Program-made: the position numbers and the translations under genes
Notes under the pieces: model-generated
Databases searched by the model: none
Told to the model about the DNA's origin: nothing
What the model saw: the letters and a program-made list of their open reading frames with translations, nothing else
Shown here: piece after piece, positions 8,717 to 17,299 of the stretch
Numbering within the stretch: position 1 is the stretch's first letter
How the letters are laid out: each line of letters starts with the position of its first letter
Source of the DNA: Saprospiraceae bacterium
GTDB lineage: Bacteria > Bacteroidota > Bacteroidia > Chitinophagales > Saprospiraceae
DNA length: 64,000 nucleotides
Assembly (NCBI GenBank): GCA_016722285.1
Contig: JADKGI010000011.1
Coordinates: 94,166 to 158,165, forward strand
Direction: 5' to 3'

Positions 8717-9643
8717 ATGCAATCATATTCAGAAACTATAAAATTGATGGGAAATATGTTTTCCTTTTGTGCAATGCATCAAAACCAAAGTATTGCTCAC
8801 ATTGCGGTGTCAGAAGGCATTAGTGAAGTGAGAAGGATAGAAAAGTTGCTTACAAGTTTTTCTGAAAATAGTATAACAGCAGAGATCAACAGAAATGCAG
8901 GTTTCAGACCTGTGACCGTAACGGATGAGGTATTTGATCTGATACAAAGAAGCATTAAAATTTCCGATATAACCCAGGGTGCTTTTGACATTTCATACGG
9001 CTCTGCAGAAAAGAGATTCTGGAATTTTGATAAAAATATGACAAGCTTACCAAACCCGAAGAATGCCATTAAAAATGTACGTTTAGTAGATTACAGAAAT
9101 ATCATAATCAACCGTGAAGACTCAACGGTATTACTTAAAAACAGAGGAATGAGAATAGGGTTTGGTGGTATTGGGAAGGGATATGCAGCCGAAAGGGCAA
9201 AATATATGATGAAGAAAATGGGAATAGAAAACGGTATAGTAAATGCTGCCGGTGATCTGACAACCTGGGGCCATCAGGAAAATGGGGAAGCATGGACAAT
9301 AGGCATTGCAGATCCCAATCACAAATCCAAACTATTTTCAAGCATCAGTATAAGTGATAAATCAGTGGCGACAAGTGGAGACTATGAAAAATATGTCGTC
9401 ATCGGTGATGTCAGATATTCACATACGATAGATCCTAAAACGGGCATGCCTGCCAAAGGAATGAAGTCTGTCACTGTCATATGCTCTAATGCAGAGTTAG
9501 CAGATGCGTTGACGACTCCTATTATTATCATGGGATGGGAATCCGGCCTGCATATGGTCAATCAATTGAATGGTGTCGAAGCCATCATCATCAACAATGA
9601 CAATAAAATGTATTTTTCAAACAACATAAATGTATTAAAATGA
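8717..9643 (+). CDS. apbE: FAD:protein FMN transferase (ApbE)
   Basis: About 308 residues from the ATG at 8717, where homology begins; the frame is open to a TTG at 8657. ApbE covalently attaches FMN from FAD to a Thr/Ser of target proteins. Family landmarks are all present: 'KLMGNMFSF', 'VSEVRRIEKLL'-like helix, 'QGAFDISYG', 'RIGFGGIGKGYAAE', 'NAAGDLTTWG', 'SVATSGDYEKY', 'HTIDPKTGMPAKG' and 'ADALTTPIIIMG' (Asp/Thr of the Mg site). Many ApbE proteins are lipoproteins; this one lacks an obvious signal peptide, so its compartment is unclear. Its stop overlaps the DUF4266 start by 4 bases (ATGA), indicating coupled translation. Confidence 0.93.
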   Translation: MQSYSETIKLMGNMFSFCAMHQNQSIAHIAVSEGISEVRRIEKLLTSFSENSITAEINRNAGFRPVTVTDEVFDLIQRSIKISDITQGAFDISYGSAEKRFWNFDKNMTSLPNPKNAIKNVRLVDYRNIIINREDSTVLLKNRGMRIGFGGIGKGYAAERAKYMMKKMGIENGIVNAAGDLTTWGHQENGEAWTIGIADPNHKSKLFSSISISDKSVATSGDYEKYVVIGDVRYSHTIDPKTGMPAKGMKSVTVICSNAELADALTTPIIIMGWESGLHMVNQLNGVEAIIINNDNKMYFSNNINVLK

Positions 9644-9870
9644 AGAGAGTAAAGCAGTCAGGTAAAAATGTATTCTTCCCCCTTATTATTTTGACTTTTT
9701 TGGCATCATGTGCGACAGTGAAACCAAATGAAAAAGCTTACCTGAATGATGGTGAGATGGTTCTTGCCCTGCGAAAATTAGAAAAATTGGAAATCAACTT
9801 CCAGCTATACCGAGAAGGATCATCCGGAGCTACAGGTGGTAAAAGCAGTGGCGGATGCGGATGTAATTAG
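9640..9870 (+). CDS. DUF4266 small lipoprotein
   Basis: 76 residues. Signal peptide with lipobox 'LASC' (Cys about residue 25), followed by 'ATVKPNEKAYL', matching the family's VKP(W/x)E motif. The tail ends in 'GGCGCN', the invariant DUF4266 C-terminus. Function is unknown. The tail also contains E-G-S-S-G-A-T at residues 59-65, which resembles the (D)xx(S/T)GA(T/S) motif that ApbE flavinylates in NqrC/RnfG-type proteins. Its gene is translationally coupled to apbE and precedes the DUF3570 gene, a grouping I recall from other Bacteroidota and Gammaproteobacteria. Confidence 0.9.
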   Translation: MKRVKQSGKNVFFPLIILTFLASCATVKPNEKAYLNDGEMVLALRKLEKLEINFQLYREGSSGATGGKSSGGCGCN

Positions 9871-9932
9871 CAACATCTTCGGAATAATCTTATGAACTTT
9901 TTAAATAATCCACTTTTTATAAATATCTTTTA

Positions 9933-11144
9933 ATGTTAAAAATCAATCTGAGCATACTTGGCGTTTTTCTTTCATTGATGCAGATTTATTGCCAAAGCTT
10001 TATCATAGACTCCACAAAAATCTATAAACAAAAAACACTGAGCTTTGAAGAAGCAAATATTATCAATTCATATTATCATCAGGAGGGCATCCATTCAGCT
10101 ATCACCGGAGGCACAGGGACAGAAAAGTTATCAGACTTTGCAAATGTTATCGACCTGAAATTATCATCATACAGTGGACGCGGCATCAAAAAAACATACG
10201 GCATTGAAATGGGTCTGGATTACTATACTTCTGCTTCTTCCGACAAAATTGACGCCAAAGTTTCTTCCGCATCTTCATCTGATGTCAGATTCTATCCAAC
10301 CATTCATTATAGGCGTGAAGATGAAAAAACGGGTTTTGTATATGGTGCAAATATTTCATTCTCGAAAGAATACGACTATACGTCAAGAGGATTTGGAGGA
10401 AATTTGAGTAAATCATCCAAAAGTGGGAATACAGAGTTTGCCGCAAAAGCAAATATATTTCTGGATACATACAGCCAAATTGTAGCAAGTGAATTCAGAA
10501 CAGGATTAACTGGCAGAGAAGGGTCAAAAGGAAATATTGGTAATGCTCCGAGGAATACTTATGACATGTCTTTAACCCTTTCTCAGGTCATTTCAAAGCG
10601 ATTGCAAATTGCCCTGACAGCTGATGTGGACTACCAGTCAGGATTATTGAGTACACCTTTTCATAGGGTATATCTAGAAGGTGGAAGTCTGGTGCGGGAA
10701 GTATTACCCGACAAGCGCTTTAAAATCCCTGTCAGCTTGCGCGCCAATTATTTTTTGGGTGAGCGATTCATTATCCGGTCTTTTTATCGGTATTACAAGG
10801 ACGATTGGGGTATGAATTCACATACTGTAAATGTAGAATTGCCTGTAAAGATAAATCCTTTCTTCTCTGTAAGTCCATTTTACAGGTATTATAAACAAAA
10901 TGCAATTGATTACTTTGCCCCTTATCTTGAAAACAAAGCCAGTGCTCCGTTTGTAACGAGTGATTACGACCTATCCGGTTTTACAAGCCGGTTTTATGGG
11001 GTGGGTATCAGGCATACACCATTTAAGAGTATCTCAGATCTGTTCGCCATTTCTCAGATAGAATTGAGGGGAGCACTCTATAAAAGAAGCGATGGCTTGT
11101 CAGCCTCCATCGTCACGTTTAATATACAGTTTAAAGGATTCTAA
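9933..11144 (+). CDS. DUF3570 outer-membrane protein
   Basis: 403 residues with an N-terminal signal peptide ('LSILGVFLSLMQIYCQ'). The mature protein is rich in alternating barrel strands with Tyr/Arg/Lys loops ('SFYRYYKDDWG', 'FSVSPFYRYYKQNAID') and ends in 'ASIVTFNIQFKGF'. The whole pattern matches DUF3570. It lies 62 bases after the DUF4266 gene on the same strand. The ApbE-DUF4266-DUF3570 trio suggests a common envelope redox or transport role, but none is established. Confidence 0.85.
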   Translation: MLKINLSILGVFLSLMQIYCQSFIIDSTKIYKQKTLSFEEANIINSYYHQEGIHSAITGGTGTEKLSDFANVIDLKLSSYSGRGIKKTYGIEMGLDYYTSASSDKIDAKVSSASSSDVRFYPTIHYRREDEKTGFVYGANISFSKEYDYTSRGFGGNLSKSSKSGNTEFAAKANIFLDTYSQIVASEFRTGLTGREGSKGNIGNAPRNTYDMSLTLSQVISKRLQIALTADVDYQSGLLSTPFHRVYLEGGSLVREVLPDKRFKIPVSLRANYFLGERFIIRSFYRYYKDDWGMNSHTVNVELPVKINPFFSVSPFYRYYKQNAIDYFAPYLENKASAPFVTSDYDLSGFTSRFYGVGIRHTPFKSISDLFAISQIELRGALYKRSDGLSASIVTFNIQFKGF

Positions 11145-11420
11145 AATTTTAAACTTTGATGTGAAAGGTCAATCTAACCAAATATTTCCGGTATAAAATT
11201 AATAGCCCTTATTCAACCATGATAGTAAATTATTTTAATAGGTTCTTCCATAAAAGGGAGGGCAATTAAAATATAAATACACCTAAATTTTAAATATTTC
11301 AGATTTTTAAATAAATTATGGCTATATTTCCTTATCAGTTTTTTTATAGCACCAAGTTGGAGTCAAAGAAAAATAAAAAACAGAGTTAAATACACATAAT
11401 CCATTTTAATTCTGGCTGGT

Positions 11421-11708
11421 ATCAAATATAAATTTCTTTCAAGTCCCTGGCAATACAACTCTAATGGTGGTTGGGTTTTTGTATCATTACCTCTGACATT
11501 GTCAAAAGAGATAAGGGAGCATTTTCAGCAGGAAGAACAAGGCTGGGGACGATTAAAAGTAACCGCGCAAACAGGCAATAGCGTCTGGAAATCATCCATT
11601 TGGTGGGATAGCAAAACGATGCAATATCTTCTTCCCTTAAAAGCGGAAGTCAGGATAAAAGAAAATATAATTATTGACTTTCCTATAGATGTGATTATTA
11701 CCATATAA
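11421..11708 (+). pseudogene. DUF1905 protein lacking a normal start codon
   Basis: About 95 residues of good DUF1905 similarity: 'IKYKFLSSPWQYNSNGGWVFVSLP', 'EIREHFQQEEQGWGRLKVTA', 'NSVWKSSIWWDSK' and 'YLLPLKAEVRIKENI'. Family members begin with Met one to two residues before the 'IKYKF' segment. Here the frame is open only back to 11400 and contains no ATG, GTG or TTG before the domain; the codon in the expected start place is ATC. The in-frame TTG at 11499 would remove a third of the domain. The gene is probably dead or uses a non-standard start. The next frame downstream is a DinB-like stub. Confidence 0.7.
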
Positions 11709-11727
11709 ATCGAAAATCAGAATAAAA

Positions 11728-11802
11728 ATGGACAACACTTTAAAAGAAATACTTTGGCGGCAATTTGATGCCAGTATTGATATGCTGAATACAAAAAAGT
11801 AA
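11728..11802 (+). pseudogene. First 24 codons of a DinB-like gene
   Basis: A 24-residue peptide 'MDNTLKEILWRQFDASIDML' plus four residues, then TAA. The sequence matches the usual N-terminus of DinB four-helix-bundle proteins (MNNxLKEILWxQFGASIDML). The rest of the domain is absent. From 11816 to 12040 a different frame stays open for about 74 codons ('KTAPAGDYYILTPSNDLEEW' region), but I do not recognise it. The block looks like the debris of two or more small genes. Confidence 0.5.
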
Positions 11803-12099
11803 AAATGTACCTTAGAATAATCTCCAATCGGTAAAATTATATGAAAGTTCAAATGAAGAAGGCTATAAAATAGCCAATGCTCAAAAAACTGCTCCTGCAG
11901 GTGATTACTATATCTTAACTCCTTCAAATGACCTCGAGGAATGGACCAAAGTTGTAAAAAATTCCAAAAATCAGATTAGTTTTGCAGCAATAAAATTAGA
12001 CTACCTTAGGCTAAAAGCCAAAAGATTTGATATCGTCTAAAGGTTACTAAAGTGGGTCCCAAGTAATTTACCTTTTTCCTGATCAAAAAATAATCCCTT

Positions 12100-12351
12100 T
12101 TACCTTCTCCCTGAGATCAAATTTATTATCAATAAAAGTACAATTGCTCCTGAAGCCGCTGTCAATATGTATCCAAGATATCCCGAGCCTAAACTGATAC
12201 CCAATTTACCCAACCCCCAATAGCCAATAAAGCCACCCAAGATTCCTACGACGATGTTGCCTAACAGGCCCAAGCCACTTCCTTTGTAGATTTGACTTCC
12301 TAACCAGCCAGCTATAGCGCCTAAAATTAGCGTTATTAAAATACCTTCCAT
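12100..12351 (-). CDS. GlsB/YeaQ/YmgE-type stress membrane protein
   Basis: 83 residues, almost entirely three hydrophobic helices rich in Gly ('LGAIAGWLGSQIYKGSGLG', 'VGILGGFIGYWGLGKLG', 'GAIVLLLIINLISGRR'). This is the transglycosylase-associated/GlsB family (PF04226). Family members are small inner-membrane proteins linked to general or envelope stress; the molecular function is unknown. Separated from neighbours on both sides, so monocistronic. Confidence 0.93.
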   Translation of the reverse strand: MEGILITLILGAIAGWLGSQIYKGSGLGLLGNIVVGILGGFIGYWGLGKLGISLGSGYLGYILTAASGAIVLLLIINLISGRR

Positions 12352-12770
12352 ATTTGTTTGATTTAAAGATTAATAATACATAATTTGCTCAGTACTGTTT
12401 AAAACAATATACTATCCATGATTTTATGCGCTCAATATAAATAATAATTTTGGATAATAAATTTTATTTCAAGTTTGAATTATTAATTTGTCTGATATTC
12501 TTAATACCCGGTCCAATTTGAGCTTATATGGCTTGGAAGGGAAACAGGAGTTTTTTAAAATATTTTTTGAAAAGGCTGGATTTGGTTTTCAACAAAATAA
12601 TAGCAGCCGTGATGTATTGGGTTATAATATTTCATGAATCCTCACTGATCAAAATAGTATGAAAATTTAATGCATATTATCCCGAAGGCTTATCGGGTTT
12701 TTCACAATTACTTCATTACATTACAGAATAAATTCATTTCAAAAATAAACAAATTTTATAAACCAGAGAT
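12352..12770. other. Intergenic stretch with an orphan hairpin
   Basis: AT-rich spacer between the divergently transcribed GlsB-type gene and the propeller lipoprotein. About 35 codons around 12530-12635 ('GLEGKQEFFKIFFEKAGF') read as possible coding residue on the plus strand, but too little is left to identify. A terminator-like hairpin lies at 12681-12702. Confidence 0.45.
12681..12702 (+). terminator. Terminator-like hairpin without an obvious upstream gene
   Basis: CCCGA and TCGGG form a 5-bp stem around a 7-base loop, followed by five T residues on the plus strand. No intact plus-strand gene lies upstream within 900 bases, so it may be left from a deleted gene, or may attenuate the propeller gene from a promoter further upstream. 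Confidence 0.4.
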
Positions 12771-13844
12771 ATGAATAAATGCACACTTATTTCCGCAACA
12801 TTTTTATTATTTGTTTTCGGTCTGTCATGCAAAGGACAAAACAAGACTAACTTTCCCCAAGATATTTCAAACCAGCCATTAATATATAATCCTGCTAAGT
12901 CTTTGCCCAATCTACTAGAATATGATCCCTATTTTAGCGAAACAAAATCCGTAACAACTTCTCACGGACCCGGTAGTATCACACGCAATATAATTCAGGA
13001 TCGAAATGGAAATTTTTGGTTAGCCACATGGGAAGGAATCATCCGTTATGACGGGAAAAATTTTACCAATGTTACCAATAAAGAAGGATTGAGACGATTT
13101 CGTGTATTTTCTGCTATTGAAGATACCAAAGGCAATCTTTGGTTCGGAACTATAGGTGCCGGTGTGTACCGCTATGATGGCAAATCATTTACCAATTTTA
13201 CTACTAATGATGGCCTGGTCAATGACAGGATTGGTTGCATTCTAGAAGATAAGAGTGGCAAAATTTGGTTTGGTACAGCTGGTGGAGTGAGTTGTTATGA
13301 TGGAAAGTCCTTCCGCAATTTTACAACCACTGATGGACTCGCCAACAATGATGTTAATTCTATCATTGAAGACAAAACAGGAGCGTTTTGGTTTGGTACC
13401 CGCGGTGAAGCATCTAAATATGATGGTAAAATATTTACAAAAATTTTAAATAATGAAGGAGCCTTTTTCAAAAATGTACGCTCTCTTATAATAGACAAAA
13501 AGGACAATATATGGCTTGGGGGAAGTGATGGTCTTTGGCGTTTTGATGGAAATACATTTGTCAATTTAAAAACTAATTTTTCAGGGTATATTTTTGAAGA
13601 TCGTAAAGGAAATATCTGGACTAGTGCTGAAGGGGACAATACTCGTATTTGGTTGCTTTCAAAGTACGAAGAAAAATCATTGAACGAGGGGTCTATTTCC
13701 TCTCAGATTTGGAAGGAAAATGGGATGCTTTTCGGAATTTTAGAAGACAATGAAGGTGGCATATGGTTTGGTACATTGAATGGTGTATGCCGCTATCATG
13801 AAAATAACATTAACTTTTTTAAAAGTACTATCCCCAAAGAGTGA
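12771..13844 (+). CDS. Stand-alone two-component-regulator-type propeller lipoprotein
   Basis: 357 residues. Residues 1-20 are a lipoprotein signal peptide with 'GLSC' lipobox. From about residue 75 onward there are seven or so blades of the Reg_prop type, each with 'IxEDxxGxxWFGTxxGVxxYDGKxFxNFT' features ('DTKGNLWFGTIGAGVYRYDG', 'DKSGKIWFGTAGGVSCYDG'). In hybrid two-component sensors this propeller binds glycans in the periplasm. Here there is no transmembrane helix, kinase or HTH after it, and no regulator nearby. It is likely an outer- or inner-membrane-tethered binding protein. The last blade is complete, so it is not an obvious truncation. Confidence 0.88.
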   Translation: MNKCTLISATFLLFVFGLSCKGQNKTNFPQDISNQPLIYNPAKSLPNLLEYDPYFSETKSVTTSHGPGSITRNIIQDRNGNFWLATWEGIIRYDGKNFTNVTNKEGLRRFRVFSAIEDTKGNLWFGTIGAGVYRYDGKSFTNFTTNDGLVNDRIGCILEDKSGKIWFGTAGGVSCYDGKSFRNFTTTDGLANNDVNSIIEDKTGAFWFGTRGEASKYDGKIFTKILNNEGAFFKNVRSLIIDKKDNIWLGGSDGLWRFDGNTFVNLKTNFSGYIFEDRKGNIWTSAEGDNTRIWLLSKYEEKSLNEGSISSQIWKENGMLFGILEDNEGGIWFGTLNGVCRYHENNINFFKSTIPKE

Positions 13845-14095
13845 TTTATATATAAAACCGTTCATATATTTAACAATTAACAAATTACACATATTCTAAA
13901 CACTTATATGTATTTGGAATAGGCTTCATGTTTATATTGCCAGCACCAATAGGTTTTCAATTTTCTCTAATATCTAATTGAAGACTGATAAATCCAGAGT
14001 TGCTGAAAAATTCGGTAAATCATTTTGTAAATGATATCAATGTATAAAAGCAAGGTTAAAAATTTGTAAAAATGTAAATTAAAATTTTATATAAT

Positions 14096-15178
14096 ATGAT
14101 CACCAAATCTATATTTAAATTCTCCGGTTTATTGGTATTGTTTTTGTTTATTGGCCAGCTTCCTTCTTTAAAAGCTCAGATTGCCAGTAACTATCCGCAC
14201 GACAGTTTAATTCAAACTGATCCTGATGTAATTTTTGCTGAAATGTTTGAACAAAATTCTATCAGCACCCTGCTTTCTTCTGTGCCACCATCCTATAAGT
14301 ATCAGACATCTCCTTTGTTAGCACATATAACATTTGGTTCTACAGTTCCCGCTGGCAGTCATGGAAATCAGTCCCTTAAATTGACAACATCTGAAAATAG
14401 CAGTTCGCTAACCGACCCGTACGAAGATGCAAGTATTCGTATGTCATTTCCAGGAATTAGTGACTCAATATTCGTAAGATACTATGTGAAATATAATAAT
14501 GCTCATACATTCCATCACAGTGGAGTCTGGATGGGTGGTACTAATCCTGCAAATTTTTGCGGGAACTGTATTACTCCGGGAAGGACAATACCTACAAGTG
14601 GCGACTCGGCTTTTGTTGTTGGAACAGAAATCAGAGACTCGGCAACTCATTTTGCGAAAAATTTTTCAAAATTCGGTTTTTATAATTATTGGATGGGGAT
14701 GAAACCTTTAACCACGGCTCCTAATGCCGGCATATATTATGGAAACGGAATTGTTAGCCCTAGTTCATCCGCCTCACTTGATATGAATGCCTGGAATTGT
14801 ATTGAAGTTATGATAAAACTCAATAATCCAGTAACTGATAGTACGGGAGAATTAAAATTATGGATTAATGGACAACTAATAGGACACTATGGAAAAGGAT
14901 TTCCTAACGGTTCATATAATCAAGCCGATTTTAATGAAGGAATCGGGAGCCCTTTCGAAGGCTTCAGATGGAGAAGTAATCCAGCGGTAGTCTTCAATTA
15001 TATTTGGTTAAAAAATTATGCAACAGATAACTCATTATATCCTTCGGATAACGATATATACTTTGACCACGTTGTTGTAGCAAAAAAAATATATAGGGCC
15101 CAATTTACCAGCCTGTTGCTTTTACCTGTCGAATTCATCTCCTTTAATGGATATAATAAAACGGAAATCACAATCTAA
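14096..15178 (+). CDS. Secreted concanavalin-like protein, frame broken before its T9SS sorting domain
   Basis: 360 residues as read. An N-terminal signal peptide (about 1-27) precedes a domain resembling polysaccharide-lyase/LamG jelly rolls: 'ISDSIFVRYYVKYN', 'LDMNAWNCIEVMIKLN', 'GELKLWINGQLIGHY' and 'DNDIYFDHVVVAKKIY'. The frame ends abruptly after 'PVEFISFNGYN'. That motif normally continues into the FnIII-like 'LTWTTSSENNSDKFVIERS' segment, which is present in another frame from 15160. Adding one A to the run at 15158-15161 restores one frame giving 'NKNGNHNLTWTT'. The original gene was thus about 509 codons. Probable role: binding or cleaving polysaccharide outside the cell. Substrate unknown. 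Confidence 0.8.
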   Translation: MITKSIFKFSGLLVLFLFIGQLPSLKAQIASNYPHDSLIQTDPDVIFAEMFEQNSISTLLSSVPPSYKYQTSPLLAHITFGSTVPAGSHGNQSLKLTTSENSSSLTDPYEDASIRMSFPGISDSIFVRYYVKYNNAHTFHHSGVWMGGTNPANFCGNCITPGRTIPTSGDSAFVVGTEIRDSATHFAKNFSKFGFYNYWMGMKPLTTAPNAGIYYGNGIVSPSSSASLDMNAWNCIEVMIKLNNPVTDSTGELKLWINGQLIGHYGKGFPNGSYNQADFNEGIGSPFEGFRWRSNPAVVFNYIWLKNYATDNSLYPSDNDIYFDHVVVAKKIYRAQFTSLLLLPVEFISFNGYNKTEITI

Positions 15179-15624
15179 CTTGGACAACTTCATCAGAAAA
15201 TAATAGTGATAAATTTGTAATCGAAAGAAGTTTTGATGGGTACAATTTTAAAAAAATAGGTGAGCTAAAAGCAAGCACTTCTTCAAGCACTAAGATTAAT
15301 TACTCCTTTACTGATAACCATGTTCTTTCAGGAATTCACTATTATCGGTTAAATCAAATTGATATTAATGGTAATGACAATTATTCAAAAATCATTGCTA
15401 TTCAAAATTCATCTGAGAGAATTCCGCTAAAAGCATACCACAATCCATATAACAATTTAATGATTTTTTCGTCGGAAATCAAGCGGTTAATTATATTCAA
15501 TGCCTTTGGACAGCTGGTAATCAATCAAGCAAATATTACTGAATTTTCAACGGAAGCCTTGCCCAGTGGAATATATATAATTCAAGCTGACCATGATTTC
15601 TTTAAATTAATAGTAAGCCATTGA
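15160..15624 (+). pseudogene. Detached C-terminal part with T9SS type A sorting domain
   Basis: Read in the -1 frame relative to the preceding gene. It begins 'NGNHNLTWTTSSENNSDKF' and continues 'VIERSFDGYNFKKIGEL', 'HYYRLNQIDINGNDNYSKI', then 'HNPYNNLMIFSSEIKRLIIFNAFGQLV' and ends 'LPSGIYIIQADHDFFKLIVS'. This is the standard T9SS type A C-terminal domain that directs cargo through the type IX secretion system. It has no start of its own and belongs to the gene immediately upstream; separated only by a single-base deletion or a consensus error. Confidence 0.85.
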
Positions 15625-16374
15625 TCAAATAGACCGCAACTGATCATATCGGTTATGGTTTAATTGAATAAATCCCTGACAATAAATATATATCAATGAA
15701 AGGCCGATCTTTAAAATGTCCTGTATTTGATCTAAATACTTGTGTTAATAAATTGAAGGCTGAATAAAAGTAGTCTGAAATATTTTTAAAATATTGTCAG
15801 ATGAGTGGAGATTGATAAAGGCCATAAGGTTAACCATTTATTGGGTTGTATCGAGAAAGGCCTACCCCTTGTTTATCTGTTAAATTATGCATTTTGCTTG
15901 CATTATATTTTATATACCTTGATTTCATGTTGCCTTACTTTTGTGCTGTACAGAAGTATAGATAATATCTAAATTTGTAATGGGCATAACACGTTAAAAT
16001 GTATTATCCGCTATTAATCTCTCGTCCGATTTCTCCCGGATTTATAGCAGCGACCAATTTTTAATATGATAAAATACTGTTTATAAGCTAAATTTGGTGC
16101 ATACGAAAAATTGGTTCAACGGCATATTCTTACCCTCTTCAGGTTTCCTAAATTTTTATTAGATCGACTTGGCTATTCAATATAATTTTAACTTTCACCT
16201 TGTTCTTCTTTTTTTTAAAATATTTCACAAAGAATTTACTAATTTTACTCTTGTACATTAGTTTGTAGTAATTGACTATTCAATGTTTTTATCTTCAGGT
16301 TTATTAAGCTGCAAATATTTTAATATTATTTCTAGAACTAATATGTTATGAAATTATTTCAATCAAAATAAAAA
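15625..16374. other. Long intergenic stretch, nothing recognised
   Basis: About 750 bases of AT-rich DNA after the T9SS cargo gene. No coding frame, tRNA, strong hairpin or repeat was found by eye on either strand. Confidence 0.5.
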
Positions 16375-17133
16375 ATGAGTAACCTGGATATCAATTTGAG
16401 TAAAGTAGCAGAAATATCTCTATTATTTTGGTTTATGAAAATAATAGCTACAACCCTTGGAGAAACGCTTGGTGACTTTATATCATTGACTTTGGGCCTT
16501 GGATATTTAGTTGGGATGGGTATAACCTTAGCTTTTTTCATAATAGTTCTAGCCATCCAACTATCCATCAATAAATACCACCCGATTTGCTTTTGGCTTG
16601 TTATTATAGCTACCACAACTTTGGGCACTGAAATATCAGACTTCTCAGATAGAAGCTTACATTTAGGATATACGATGGGCAGTCTGGTTTTATGTTCTTT
16701 CCTGATTTTAACATTAATTTTGTGGTATAAAAAATTCAAGACACTCAGTGTTTATCCAATTTTTGATAGAAATAAAGAAATTTTTTTTTGGGTAGCGGTG
16801 CTTCTTTCTAATAGTCTGGGTACAGCTTTTGGTGATTATTTGAGCGATGTGATAGGGTTAAGTTACTTAAATGGAGCTTTAGTGACTGCAGGAATTATTG
16901 TACTAATTATATTTCTCCATTATTTCACAAAAATAAATCAAATAATACTTTTTTGGATAGCATTTATTTTTACCAGACCATTTGGTGCAACATTTGGAGA
17001 TTTTTTAACAAAACCCACTTCAAAAGGCGGATTGGACTTAGGAACATTAAAAGCATCCGTCGTCTCCATAATATTAATGGTAATTTTGATTATGATGTCT
17101 CACCATAAAATAAATAAAGTGGAATTGAAATAA
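16375..17133 (+). CDS. COG4705-type membrane protein with fourfold internal repeat
   Basis: 252 residues, eight predicted transmembrane helices. Four repeated units each contain a 'T(T/S)LGxxxGDxxS' motif followed by an LGY/LSY segment: 'ATTLGETLGDFISLTLGLGY', 'TTTLGTEISDFSDRSLHLGY', 'SNSLGTAFGDYLSDVIGLSY' and 'TRPFGATFGDFLTKP'. This is the pattern of the COG4705 'membrane-anchored protein' family. Acidic residues inside membrane repeats suggest ion or metal transport, but no function is known. Lone gene; spacers on both sides. Confidence 0.88.
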   Translation: MSNLDINLSKVAEISLLFWFMKIIATTLGETLGDFISLTLGLGYLVGMGITLAFFIIVLAIQLSINKYHPICFWLVIIATTTLGTEISDFSDRSLHLGYTMGSLVLCSFLILTLILWYKKFKTLSVYPIFDRNKEIFFWVAVLLSNSLGTAFGDYLSDVIGLSYLNGALVTAGIIVLIIFLHYFTKINQIILFWIAFIFTRPFGATFGDFLTKPTSKGGLDLGTLKASVVSIILMVILIMMSHHKINKVELK

Positions 17134-17299
17134 TGAATGATCCGATATTGAAAAATAAGGTGTCGCGATTTGCATATACTTGAAATTAGGATTCCATTCG
17201 ATGATGGACATTGTTTAACCTACTCAAATGAGTAATCCTTTTATCAATTCGATCTGCAAAATTCAGTAAATTAGCATCACCATAACAGTAATTCAATCA

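Noticed and set aside
15158..15161. Programmed frameshifting at the A-run in the T9SS cargo gene
   Set aside because: The run is only four A with no downstream stimulatory structure seen, and similar single-base losses occur in several unrelated genes, pointing to error or decay.
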